53,147 nt of DNA from Fidelibacterota bacterium (lineage in GTDB: Bacteria; Fidelibacterota; Marinisomatia; Marinisomatales; UBA1611): NCBI GenBank assembly GCA_002718655.1, contig PBFM01000041.1, positions 1 through 53,147 of the forward strand. The letters run 5' to 3'. The stretch's first letter is position 1. Every line of letters begins with the position of its first letter. The position numbers and the translations under genes are program-made. A model generated the notes under the pieces. It saw only the letters and a program-made list of their open reading frames with translations, was not told the origin of the DNA and made no database searches. This document shows positions 28,625 to 37,331 of the stretch, in pieces.

Positions 28625-28640
28625 TGTGATTTGCATCACG
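28625..28640. promoter_or_regulatory. CRP/FNR-type operator, TGTGA-N6-TCAC
   Basis: TGTGATTTGCATCACG matches the CRP consensus TGTGA-N6-TCACA at 9 of 10 defined positions. Its centre is about 45 bp upstream of the start expected from the -10 at 28665, which is near the class II activator position. Two class III nucleotidyl cyclases are in this window (5758-7095 and 35414-36679), so a cAMP-CRP link is possible. No CRP gene is present here. Confidence 0.5.
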
Positions 28641-28656
28641 AGTAGTTTATTCATTT

Positions 28657-28762
28657 GCATCGTTTATTATATGATGCTTGGTCTTGCAGTATAGAAGACT
28701 ATGGTTATGGGTAGAGGGGATTTATCTTACCTCTGTGAGTATTCTCAGCCATCCCCTCTACC
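28657..28762 (+). ncRNA. Structured leader/ncRNA: three successive hairpins
   Basis: Hairpin 1 pairs GCATC (28657-28661) with GATGC (28673-28677). Hairpin 2 pairs GTCTT (28681-28685) with AAGAC (28695-28699). Hairpin 3 is an 11-bp perfect stem, GGTAGAGGGGA (28710-28720) with TCCCCTCTACC (28752-28762), whose 31-nt loop contains a further TGAG-TATT-CTCA hairpin. The G-rich stem stands out from the A/T-rich surroundings. It is about 105 nt upstream of the small membrane protein gene and could be its leader, a riboswitch-like element or a small RNA. The rest of 28426-28867 holds A/T-rich tracts without coding sense. Confidence 0.45.
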
Positions 28763-28867
28763 TAAAACTATCTTATTTTTTTCATCCCACGATCTTAATT
28801 TGCCAAAATGGCAATATAAAGCATCAGGTATGAAAATTGCATATTATAAATCAAACTAGGAGATATA

Positions 28868-29110
28868 ATGAATCAAATAAAAGAACTCATGGTCAAACAT
28901 CCATTGGTATCAATGGCACTTCTTTTTCCATTCTCACTTTTAATTATCTTTGCAGTTTTTTCCATTTTAATTAACATAATACTTCCTGTCTTATTAGCAT
29001 TATCATTAACAAATTGGATTTATAATTTTGTGATAAGCAAATCATTGAGGAATGCTTCGAATAGATCATTTTCATTCATCCAATCTAAATACCATTCTAT
29101 TTTTTCCTAA
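28868..29110 (+). CDS. Small membrane protein of unknown function
   Basis: An 80-residue protein preceded by a strong ribosome-binding site AGGAGA (28858-28863), which fixes the start. One long hydrophobic stretch (~15-50, LLFPFSLLIIFAVFSILINI) could form a hairpin of two helices, followed by a short charged or polar tail (KSLRNASNRSF). I do not recognise a family. It is the only plus-strand gene of this stretch and has a regulated-looking leader upstream. Confidence 0.6.
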   Translation: MNQIKELMVKHPLVSMALLFPFSLLIIFAVFSILINIILPVLLALSLTNWIYNFVISKSLRNASNRSFSFIQSKYHSIFS

Positions 29111-29150
29111 TTTTGATCTTTTTCAAGTTTGGTTTTCGAAAACTTTTGCT

Positions 29151-31271
29151 CTATTCAATTAGCACTAGCTTAGTGGTATGATTTGTTGAATTCCCGATGC
29201 TTATTCTTCCAAGATAAATACCCGATGCTACCTTTTGACCAAGATCCGTCTTCCCGTCCCAAATCACTTTTCTTGAACCAATAAATTGTTTTTCATCCAC
29301 TAGCTTCCTTATTGTATTTCCAAGAAGATCATAAATAATAATCTTTATATTTGCATCTTCCATCAAATCATATTTTATTGTTGTTTTTGAATTAAATGGA
29401 TTTGGATAATTTTGATATGGTTTAAATTTTTCTTGTATGTTTTCCCCATCAAAAACATCTAAGATCCCAGAAAGATAGAAAACATCATAGCTTAAGTCAA
29501 TTGAGGACCATTGATGATATATTGGAGAAATACCTATTTCAATTGTTGTTGTGGAATCATTATGAGAATTTGGTAATAAACTAATAGGAAAAGATTCTCC
29601 TTTTTCAATAAAAACTGTGTCTAACGTTGGCGCGAACCATCCATTGCTATCTAAAATTTCATAAGAAAATAATTGCCCATACTCACTATGGTTATTAATA
29701 AAAAAATTCAATGACTGATTTATTTCATCAAAGATTATTCCTGTAACATTATTTGTATCATTTTGTACCGTTCTATATCTATCCATTTTCAGACTATATG
29801 CTGAAGGATGAATGGAGGGAATCTTATAGCTTCTATACCAAACTGCAAAAGGTATGGTGTGCGATGCTTTCCATACAATCTGCTGTTCTGGGGAGAGTTC
29901 CATCAATGTACAAATGGTTCCATCTTGATATCCGCTCCCATGTGTGTAAAGGAAATAATTACCATTATCTAATAATTGGACACTGCCCCAGCTATGACCA
30001 TATAATTCTTGTGGAAGGTCATACTGCCATATGGTTTCACAATATGAATCTTCCAGCACTCTAACCCTTCTAATTCTTGTAGTTGGGAAAGGGTCATTTA
30101 GAAAAATTTCACTGAGTTTTCCATTATCAAAAAATAATAAATCTCCATTTTCTAATAATTGAATATGATGCTGACAACTAAACAAAAGATTAGTACAAAT
30201 ATTATCATCACCATAACCGAATTCTTCAGGCGGTCCCATATCCCAAACAATATCCAAGGATTCATAATCAATTTTTGTTATTCTCGATAGATTACGGTTT
30301 GATACATACAAGATGCTTTCCAATTCATCAAAATGAAAAGCATTCGCATGATTCCAATCAAACATCAATCCGTAATGGCTACCATTAATTGGACTCCACC
30401 ACCTTCCTTCTAGTGAGTCATAATCATTCATGTCAAAATATTCAAATGGGTTCCAACTCCACACCTCCTCACTACCATACCTATCCCATTCAACAATCTT
30501 TGTACCTCTCCATTGAAACTCTTCTGTCTCACCGTCCGCAGCATATCCAAGGTCTTGATATGCCTCAGTCCAGGGGCCTAATGGAATTGGTCCTAGCTGG
30601 TACTCAGGTACAATACCCATATAGTTTCCATTTGAAATTTGTTTCATTTCATGTGCATCTATTTCAGTCCCAAGCGGTGTCATCCAAAGTACCTCATCAT
30701 AAAAATTAACTTCAACACCTCTACCATTTTTCATTCCAAAAAGTTGCCCAAATTCATTCCAGTGATTAATGTAAGCAAATTCAGAATGCCATATCTGTTC
30801 TCCATTCTCATCTATGATAACCATTCGAAAATCAGGAGAGACCTGACTAATTAATATAAGTCCCTCTTGTAAAGATTCTTGATCAAATAATTCAACTTCA
30901 AGATCTGCAGAAAGAAATTCGTTTGCTATGTTAAAAAAGAGAGTATCGCTCCACACGCCACTTACTCCCCCAGGAAACATGGGTGAGACAATGGCTCTAT
31001 AATTTCCACCCCAGTTAAAATCAGTTTTACTGATATATAGAGTTTGTTCGGTCTCAACATCTAAAACAATATTTTGGAAATCATCAATGGCTTTAAGATT
31101 ATATTTGACCGCATTGGGCTCTTGTTCCCATTTAAACATTATATGAGTATAATTCAATACGGATCCATTTTCTGGAAAAGTTATTCTTCCATATGATACG
31201 GTAAGGGTAAAAAGTAAACAAAAAAGGAGTTTTCTAGGCAGTCCTTCCTTAAAAAATTTTGCAAACCTCAT
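29151..31271 (-). CDS. Arylsulfotransferase (ASST)-like T9SS-tailed protein
   Basis: The 706-residue protein has a signal peptide and an N-terminal FnIII-like domain (~30-125). A beta-propeller of the arylsulfotransferase family follows, with DWNHANAFHFDE, SRITKIDYESLDIVWDMG, CQHHIQLLENGDLLFFDNG and SWGSVQLLDNGNYFLY. The paired His/Asp positions resemble the active-site His residues of bacterial ASST, which moves sulfate from phenyl sulfates to phenols in the periplasm. The C-terminal tail is T9SS type (YQNYPNPFNSK, VASGIYLGRIS). Enzymatic activity is plausible but not certain, since not every ASST-fold protein keeps all catalytic residues. Confidence 0.85.
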   Translation of the reverse strand: MRFAKFFKEGLPRKLLFCLLFTLTVSYGRITFPENGSVLNYTHIMFKWEQEPNAVKYNLKAIDDFQNIVLDVETEQTLYISKTDFNWGGNYRAIVSPMFPGGVSGVWSDTLFFNIANEFLSADLEVELFDQESLQEGLILISQVSPDFRMVIIDENGEQIWHSEFAYINHWNEFGQLFGMKNGRGVEVNFYDEVLWMTPLGTEIDAHEMKQISNGNYMGIVPEYQLGPIPLGPWTEAYQDLGYAADGETEEFQWRGTKIVEWDRYGSEEVWSWNPFEYFDMNDYDSLEGRWWSPINGSHYGLMFDWNHANAFHFDELESILYVSNRNLSRITKIDYESLDIVWDMGPPEEFGYGDDNICTNLLFSCQHHIQLLENGDLLFFDNGKLSEIFLNDPFPTTRIRRVRVLEDSYCETIWQYDLPQELYGHSWGSVQLLDNGNYFLYTHGSGYQDGTICTLMELSPEQQIVWKASHTIPFAVWYRSYKIPSIHPSAYSLKMDRYRTVQNDTNNVTGIIFDEINQSLNFFINNHSEYGQLFSYEILDSNGWFAPTLDTVFIEKGESFPISLLPNSHNDSTTTIEIGISPIYHQWSSIDLSYDVFYLSGILDVFDGENIQEKFKPYQNYPNPFNSKTTIKYDLMEDANIKIIIYDLLGNTIRKLVDEKQFIGSRKVIWDGKTDLGQKVASGIYLGRISIGNSTNHTTKLVLIE

Positions 31272-31294
31272 AATGAAAGTAATTGAATGTTCAT

Positions 31295-31624
31295 TTATTT
31301 TATGAACTTTATTTCACATACTTTGGTATTATCTAATTCTCCAGAATATTGGTTCTGAATAATATAATCTCCATAACCATACTCGTTCATTATTCTATTC
31401 ATATAATATTTAAAATGTTCACTTTTTTTTAAATTTTTCAAATTATACTCTTCATCCAAGTCTACATTAATCATTGTTATATGAAATAGATTTGGCTCAT
31501 TGGGGTCTGTTACCCATCCTAAGATAACTAATCCATTTTTTTCATTATGAGCATTGCTCATTTGACGCTTGCATCCTGAATTGATTAGTAAAATGATTAG
31601 AATTAGAAATAAATGTTTAATCAT
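31295..31624 (-). CDS. Small lipoprotein, unknown function
   Basis: A 109-residue protein with a lipoprotein signal ending LLINSGC (Cys18). The mature part contains GLVILGWVTDPNEPNLFHI and a KVCEIKFIK C-terminus, probably a small beta-rich domain. I do not recognise the family. It starts 24 nt before the ASST-like gene, in the same direction, and 117 nt follow the amidase stop, so it may be co-transcribed with either. Confidence 0.6.
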   Translation of the reverse strand: MIKHLFLILIILLINSGCKRQMSNAHNEKNGLVILGWVTDPNEPNLFHITMINVDLDEEYNLKNLKKSEHFKYYMNRIMNEYGYGDYIIQNQYSGELDNTKVCEIKFIK

Positions 31625-31741
31625 ATGAATTATTATTTTTTAGAAAATACAATTTTATTTATGATCGAGTCTAATTTAGATGTGAATATTTTAGAACCTC
31701 GTTTTTTTTAAAAATAATTTTGCAGATTTAGGATAAAACAA

Positions 31742-33295
31742 CTAATCAGTTTTAAGAAATTTTGGTTTTTTTCTATGATTAGTACCCTGCTCATAAGAAT
31801 ATGCAATCTCAATTAATTGTGGCTCACTCCATTCTCTGCCATAAAATGATAGGCCAACAGGTAATTCCCCAATAAAACCCATTGGTATGCTAATATTTGG
31901 ATATCCTGATAAAGCCGCATAAACAGAAGTTGATAATTGGAAATTATCACCATTTACCAAATCCGTCTTCCAGGCTGGACTACCTGTTGGTGATACAATG
32001 GCATCTAGCTCATATCTATCCATTATCAAATCAATGCCATCATTCCTATAGGCTTTTTGCATTTTTGATAGGGCTTCTTTATATCTTTTATCATCAAGTC
32101 CACCTTTTGACTCAGCATTCTCTAATCTAATTAGATTGAAGTATTGCATCTCAATACTATCATCTTTTGTCACCACAATCACATCTTTTAAATCAGAAAC
32201 AGGTCTATTTTTGCCTAGCTGTTCCAAATAATTATTTAAACCATCCTTAAATTCATATGCCATGACCTCTTGAGCATTCTCATAGGGTGTCCCACTAACA
32301 ATTGCATCTAGTTCAATAATATGTGCTCCCTGATTTTTCATGAATCGAATAGCCTTATGTACTAAACTATCTACCTTGAAATTTTTTCCTTCTTCAGTTT
32401 TGAGATAGCCGATTTTTTTTCCTTTTAATCCATCAATTTTTAGAAATTTCATATAATCGGCATGAAAATTCCCATCACTATTTATTGTTTTTGGATCACT
32501 TCTATCAACACCAACGATAATACCTAAGAGTTTTACAGCATCCAATAATGTACGTGCCATCGGTCCAGCTGTGTCTTGGGTATAACTTATGGGTATCACT
32601 CCAGACCTACTCCATAGCCCTACCGTTGGCTTAATTCCAACAATACCATTTGCATTTGACGGACACATTATTGATCCCCATGTCTCTGTACCAATAGCAA
32701 CAGCACATAAATTTGCAGATACCGCAACAGCAGATCCAGAACTTGAACCACAGGGATTTCTATCAAGAATATATGGATTTTTCGTTTGTCCTAATACTCC
32801 ACTCCATCCGCTTGATGAATAAGATGCTCTATAATTTGCCCACTCACTCAAATTTGCTTTTCCAATAATTATAGCACCAGACTCTCTTAATTTCTTTGCA
32901 ATCCAGCTATCTTTGATAGGGAAGGAATTTTTGAGAACTCTTGAACCGGCAGTAGTGGGCATGCGATCATTTGTGTTGATATTATCTTTTAAAATCACAG
33001 GGATTCCATACATTGGATTTAATTTTTGTTTTTTTTGAAGTTCATCATCTAGATCTTTAGCAATAGTCAATGCATCAGGATTAATGGTTATGATAGAGTT
33101 AAGCGTGGGCCCTGACCTATCTATTTTCTTTATCATTGATATATAATGATTTACAACATCAGTAATTGAAAATGTTCCTGATACATAGCCCTCATGCAAC
33201 ATATCAATAGTGTATTCATCAAGATCAAGTTTTTTGTATGAATATTGATTACAGGAAAAAAGTAGAATTATGAAAATTATCAGATTTTTTTTCAT
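31742..33295 (-). CDS. Amidase-signature-family lipoprotein
   Basis: The 517 residues start with a lipoprotein signal (LLFSCNQ). The amidase-signature fold has its Ser-cis-Ser-Lys triad: Lys103 (PVILKDNINT), cis-Ser near 185 (CGSSSGSAVA) and the nucleophile Ser208 in TETWGSIMCPS. The Gly usually before the nucleophile stretch is Trp206 here; related amidases often carry Asp at that site. The expected reaction is hydrolysis of an amide bond in the periplasm or at the outer membrane surface. It is not GatA, which is cytoplasmic and lacks a lipoprotein leader. Substrate is unknown. Confidence 0.9.
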   Translation of the reverse strand: MKKNLIIFIILLFSCNQYSYKKLDLDEYTIDMLHEGYVSGTFSITDVVNHYISMIKKIDRSGPTLNSIITINPDALTIAKDLDDELQKKQKLNPMYGIPVILKDNINTNDRMPTTAGSRVLKNSFPIKDSWIAKKLRESGAIIIGKANLSEWANYRASYSSSGWSGVLGQTKNPYILDRNPCGSSSGSAVAVSANLCAVAIGTETWGSIMCPSNANGIVGIKPTVGLWSRSGVIPISYTQDTAGPMARTLLDAVKLLGIIVGVDRSDPKTINSDGNFHADYMKFLKIDGLKGKKIGYLKTEEGKNFKVDSLVHKAIRFMKNQGAHIIELDAIVSGTPYENAQEVMAYEFKDGLNNYLEQLGKNRPVSDLKDVIVVTKDDSIEMQYFNLIRLENAESKGGLDDKRYKEALSKMQKAYRNDGIDLIMDRYELDAIVSPTGSPAWKTDLVNGDNFQLSTSVYAALSGYPNISIPMGFIGELPVGLSFYGREWSEPQLIEIAYSYEQGTNHRKKPKFLKTD

Positions 33296-33339
33296 GAATT
33301 TTTCCCTAATTAATCATAAATAAAGGTTGAATGGTAAAA

Positions 33340-34389
33340 CTATTTTTGAAAGGTCTGACCATCCATCAGTTTACTGATCCATTTGCCGCTTTCAGAATTT
33401 GATAAAGCAATTTTTATGGTCATGGTAAGAGGCACAGAGAGCACCATTCCAACAGGACCCAATACCCACCCCCAGAAAATTAAAGATAAAAATACAACTA
33501 AAGTAGAGAGCCCTAATCCCTTCCCAAGAATCCTAGGCTCTATGATACTCCCTATCATAATGTTAATTACAAAATAACCCCCAGCAGATGCAAGGGAACT
33601 AATCACTCCAAATTGTATTAGCGCCAATAATGAAGGAGGGACTGCAGCAATAATCGATCCAATCGTTGGTACATAATTGAATAAAAAAGTTAAAAAACCC
33701 CATAGAAGAGGGTAATCAACACCGAGTACCATAAGCCAGATAGATGCTATGATTCCCGTAGCCAGACTAGAACATGTCTTTATGAGCATATACCGATTTA
33801 CAGTATTAGAAAAAGAATCAACCTGACTTGCTCCATCATTTTTCGTACCAAAAACATTCCTTACCTTATATTTAAATATTGATGCCTCCAACAACATGAA
33901 AATGACCATTAAAAGGATAAGAAGACCATTGCTTAATACACCACCCAGCGCAGATAAGATTGAGGATGTAAGTGACATCGCCGCACCAGGATCAAAACGC
34001 TCGATAATTGCAGAGCCTGATATTTGTAGTCCTAGTTCTTCAAAGAATTGAAAAAAGTTCGTAGCAGATCTGTTGATCATTGCATTGTATTGCGGTAAAT
34101 TATCGGAGAAATCATTTAGCGATGTACCTAACAAAGAGGTAATACCAATTCCCATTGCAATTATAGCAAAAATAACCGTCAAGATAGCTCCAACAGTAGG
34201 TATCCCGTAAACACGAAGTTTCACTACAAGAGGATGTGCAATAACAGAGATGAAGATTGCTAGAAGGAATGGTATGAGAATATCGCTGGAGGCACGCATT
34301 CCAGCTATGACGATTACAAAAGCCGCAAGGTTAAAAAGAACTTGTTGTATGTGACTTGGCCCAGTGTATGTTTTTTTTTCCACACCCAT
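33340..34389 (-). CDS. AI-2E family (PerM/YdiK-like) membrane transporter
   Basis: This 349-residue membrane protein has eight or so helices: a hydrophobic start with SSDILIPFLLAIFISVIAHP, a long mid-region amphipathic part (DNLPQYNAMINRS), and the conserved late block PLLWGFLTFLFNYVPTIGS, then GWVLGPVGMVLSVPLTMTI. The order and length match the AI-2E/PerM family, whose members move autoinducer-2, ions or unknown small molecules. The substrate is unknown. It is the last of a run of minus-strand genes and diverges from the plus-strand barrel gene at 34512. Confidence 0.9.
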   Translation of the reverse strand: MGVEKKTYTGPSHIQQVLFNLAAFVIVIAGMRASSDILIPFLLAIFISVIAHPLVVKLRVYGIPTVGAILTVIFAIIAMGIGITSLLGTSLNDFSDNLPQYNAMINRSATNFFQFFEELGLQISGSAIIERFDPGAAMSLTSSILSALGGVLSNGLLILLMVIFMLLEASIFKYKVRNVFGTKNDGASQVDSFSNTVNRYMLIKTCSSLATGIIASIWLMVLGVDYPLLWGFLTFLFNYVPTIGSIIAAVPPSLLALIQFGVISSLASAGGYFVINIMIGSIIEPRILGKGLGLSTLVVFLSLIFWGWVLGPVGMVLSVPLTMTIKIALSNSESGKWISKLMDGQTFQK

Positions 34390-34511
34390 AATTTATGCAA
34401 CTATGTATTTAGATGAATGAAAAACCTTTTTGTATAAATTCCAACCTTTGGTTTATACCTACTTGATTTCATATTAAATTTATTGTAATTAATATTATAA
34501 AAGGTGATTAT

Positions 34512-35327
34512 ATGAAAAATAAGTTAATAATGTATTTAATGATAGCCTCCGTTGCATATTCACAAGAGAATGCTGACATGACTGGCGTGACTATTTCATT
34601 TGGTGGGGGATCAGTAAATACTGTAATCCCTGCTTTTATTGGAAATTTTGCAGTAAACGATGAATCTGGTTCAAATAGCACATACTTCTTTAGCGCAGAC
34701 ATTGAAGGGTCTGAATCCTATTCTCCATTATTACTCACAATGAGTGGAGATCTTGCACATAGGCTAGGAATGGATCTAGGAAAAATGGATGTTCCACTTA
34801 GTTTTTCCATTGGTTACGCACCTTTAGGTGGTGGTGCTGGAATTTTTAGTGGCTTAATTGGTGCAGGAATTGGATACAGAGTTCATGATTTCGTGAAACT
34901 AGGAGCCGGTGCTGGATTTGGTTTCTTAGGTTATAACATCTCTTTTGATGTAGAAAGAGAATCACTAGGTGACATTTTTATGACGTTCGATGGAACTGAC
35001 ATATATTTTGATAATGATGGACTAGCAAGAGCAACGCTTCAAAAGGATGGCGCAGTATTAGCTCCTGAATTTAACCTACAGTTAGGAAAAGAAGATGGAA
35101 AGCTTGGTCTTCAAGTAAAATATCAAATGTTAAGCCACTCCAGCGATCCAACCGATCCTTGGAAAATTCGATTTACTGAAACAATAGATGATAAAGAAGA
35201 CAAAGCCTCTGTTACTATTGATTATACAGGTAGCTATGTTTATGATGGTGGGACTGAATTTCCTGAACTCGATCTAAGTGGTGGACTACTATCAGTTGAA
35301 TTAATTCTTAGAATGGGGAATTTTTAA
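34512..35327 (+). CDS. Predicted outer-membrane beta-barrel protein
   Basis: The 271-residue protein has a signal peptide (MYLMIASVAYSQ) and a mature part full of alternating strands with G-rich turns (FSIGYAPLGGGAGIFSGLIG, KLGAGAGFGFLGYNISF), ending in an aliphatic strand with C-terminal Phe (LILRMGNF). Terminal Phe is the recognition residue for barrel assembly. The family is unknown to me. The ribosome-binding site AAGGTGAT precedes the start. A symmetric terminator (35351-35378) ends it and is shared with the convergent cyclase gene. Confidence 0.75.
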   Translation: MKNKLIMYLMIASVAYSQENADMTGVTISFGGGSVNTVIPAFIGNFAVNDESGSNSTYFFSADIEGSESYSPLLLTMSGDLAHRLGMDLGKMDVPLSFSIGYAPLGGGAGIFSGLIGAGIGYRVHDFVKLGAGAGFGFLGYNISFDVERESLGDIFMTFDGTDIYFDNDGLARATLQKDGAVLAPEFNLQLGKEDGKLGLQVKYQMLSHSSDPTDPWKIRFTETIDDKEDKASVTIDYTGSYVYDGGTEFPELDLSGGLLSVELILRMGNF

Positions 35328-35350
35328 AAATTATATCAGTAAGATTTTAT

Positions 35351-35378
35351 AAAAAACCCTGCAAAAGCAGGGTTTTTT
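35351..35378. terminator. Bidirectional intrinsic terminator
   Basis: AAAAAACCCTGC pairs perfectly with GCAGGGTTTTTT around an AAAA loop, giving a T-run on both strands. It sits between the convergent barrel gene (plus) and nucleotidyl cyclase gene (minus) and serves both. Confidence 0.9.
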
Positions 35379-35413
35379 ATTGATTACATTATTTTTAAAA
35401 AAAATAAACCAAA

Positions 35414-36679
35414 CTAAATTCCATATACCTTAGATGGCGCATTTCTACCTTTCAGCTTTACTTCCCCTACAAAAGTTGCTTTTTCATGAAGACTTTTGGT
35501 TAGGTTAATGTAAATTTCCTCACTAACACAAATATCAGTTTCAAATTCCTTGTTTGCTTGCTCAAGCCTAGCAGCAACATTAACCACATCGCCGATGGTG
35601 CTATACTGGAGCATTCTCTCACTTCCAATATTTCCGGCTATGACACTCCCTGTATGGATTCCTGTTCTTACAGAAATTTTTTCAATGCCGTGATTTTTCC
35701 AGTATCTTGATGCTTCTCTATCATCCCAATCTTTGTTTAATTGTTCTAAGGATTCTCTCATTTCAATGGCACATTCTAAAGCCTTGACCTCGTGGTCATC
35801 CAATTGATTTGGAGCACCAAAGACCACCATGATCGCATCTCCAATATAATTTAGAATTTGGCCGCCATGCTTTTCAATGACATCGTGCATTTTCGTAAAA
35901 TACTCGTTTAACAATTTTACAGCAACCTCTGGAGACATATTCTCAATAATGGTTGAATATGATGCTATGTCAGTGAATGATATGGAAACCCATTTTATCT
36001 CACCCTTTAGATTACCCTCCTCAGATAAAATTTTATTACTTAACGTTTCACCAAAGTATCGATTCAATGTCTCATGCATAAGCTTTTTTGTGTTCTGAAT
36101 GGTTTCTTTTTGAGAAAATTCAACTCGCTTATTTATTTCACTTCTTCTTTTATCAAATACTAAAATGAAAAATGGAATGAAGAACGCCAAATATTCGCCA
36201 CTAAAAATTTGTTTATGATCTTGTAGATATAAAAATGTAAAAAATGCAATGAAAGAAGTTAGTAGTGCTATGGCAAAAGTTAGTGGCATTAGTCTCAAGA
36301 TAATCAATGATACCAATATGGGCATAATGGGAAGAGTCACTGCCCTATGCATGTCAATATCAAAATTATAGATTGAATTAAGAGGTAAGATTACTGCAAA
36401 TGCCAAAATCACAACCACTGGAGCAATTTTCCTGATTTTATCTATATCGTTAAAAAAGAAAGCAGAAATTCCGACAATAGTGAAGACCAAATCCATTAAA
36501 AAATTGGTATATACCTTATAATACAGAGCTGTTATTACGCCAACAAATGGAACAATAGTCCCTAAAACAATAACTACGGATTTATAAGGCATTAACTTAT
36601 GCCATTCCTCTTTCTGAAAATTTTCTTCTAATACGGGATTATCGAAGATGCATAGAATTTTATTTATATTATTTTTCAT
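35414..36679 (-). CDS. Membrane-bound class III adenylate/guanylate cyclase
   Basis: The 421 residues have ~6 hydrophobic helices (~30-185) as an integral sensor, a linker helix, then a class III cyclase domain (~225-420). Metal-binding Asp is in SFTDIASYS and in NYIGDAIMVVFG; the transition-state Asn and Arg are in IGDVVNVAARLE. As in the redox cyclase at 5758, the position normally holding the adenine-selecting Lys is Asn, so nucleotide choice is uncertain. It should make cAMP or cGMP at the inner membrane. It ends at the shared terminator at 35351. Confidence 0.92.
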   Translation of the reverse strand: MKNNINKILCIFDNPVLEENFQKEEWHKLMPYKSVVIVLGTIVPFVGVITALYYKVYTNFLMDLVFTIVGISAFFFNDIDKIRKIAPVVVILAFAVILPLNSIYNFDIDMHRAVTLPIMPILVSLIILRLMPLTFAIALLTSFIAFFTFLYLQDHKQIFSGEYLAFFIPFFILVFDKRRSEINKRVEFSQKETIQNTKKLMHETLNRYFGETLSNKILSEEGNLKGEIKWVSISFTDIASYSTIIENMSPEVAVKLLNEYFTKMHDVIEKHGGQILNYIGDAIMVVFGAPNQLDDHEVKALECAIEMRESLEQLNKDWDDREASRYWKNHGIEKISVRTGIHTGSVIAGNIGSERMLQYSTIGDVVNVAARLEQANKEFETDICVSEEIYINLTKSLHEKATFVGEVKLKGRNAPSKVYGI

Positions 36680-36707
36680 TTGAAAATCTACATGTTAGAT
36701 CTCAAAC

Positions 36708-36735
36708 AAAAAACCCCACTGATATGGGGTTTTTT
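36708..36735 (-). terminator. Intrinsic terminator
   Basis: AAAAAACCCCA pairs with TGGGGTTTTTT around a short loop. It follows the lipoprotein gene (36750-37148, minus strand, stop at 36750) by about 15 nt and separates it from the cyclase gene. The symmetric A/T tracts could stop transcription in both directions. Confidence 0.85.
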
Positions 36736-36749
36736 GTTAAACCTAGTCT

Positions 36750-37148
36750 TTAGTATTCTGATACCGACCAGTCATAGTCTCCATAGGATGCTGAACCAAG
36801 TATGATATAGCTTTTCCCCTCTCCCATGTTAAGGGTTTTTGTTAAAGTGGTATCTACTGCAACAGAGTCACTATAAGAGCGCATGTATTTTGCAGTAATG
36901 GTAAATGTATACTCACCAGCCTCTGTACTATCTGTTCCATAATAACCATCTTGATTTTCAAAAACCGTGTTTCCCCACTCCCAAAAAGGTGTATTTTGTG
37001 TACTCTGTGGGGATAGATTTGGCTGAACGGTTAATTCAGTAGCTTCAATTTTAAATGAATATCCCGCTTGAGGAGGTGTAACCTCACAAGCACTAAAAAA
37101 TAGCATTATGAAAGAAGAAAACAAAATTACTTGCTTTGTTTTTAACAT
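36750..37148 (-). CDS. Small lipoprotein, unknown function
   Basis: A 132-residue protein whose signal peptide ends LFFSAC (Cys21). The mature part is a single beta-sandwich-like domain (FKIEATELTV, then TPFWEWGNTVFENQDGYYG, then GEYTFTITAKYMRS and KSYIILGSASYGDYDW). I do not recognise the family. Tyr/Gly-rich strands hint at an immunoglobulin-like or transthyretin-like fold. It is transcribed alone, with its own downstream terminator. Confidence 0.7.
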   Translation of the reverse strand: MLKTKQVILFSSFIMLFFSACEVTPPQAGYSFKIEATELTVQPNLSPQSTQNTPFWEWGNTVFENQDGYYGTDSTEAGEYTFTITAKYMRSYSDSVAVDTTLTKTLNMGEGKSYIILGSASYGDYDWSVSEY

Positions 37149-37331
37149 TTAATACTCCATCTTTTCTTTAAAAAAAAAATTAAGAATTGTTTTAATCTAA
37201 ATAAAGTAAAATATGTAATTGAGCAATCGAACCCATCATTCATAAAAAAGAGATCTTCTCCGAGATGAAAAAGTTTTAGGGTTTACTTAAATCACCTTAA
37301 ATAAGTAAAAATCAAAGACTTTTTATTTTAA

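Noticed and set aside
30389-30709. Plus-strand frames inside the arylsulfotransferase gene
   Set aside because: They lie opposite a well supported coding frame and have no domain pattern or ribosome-binding site.
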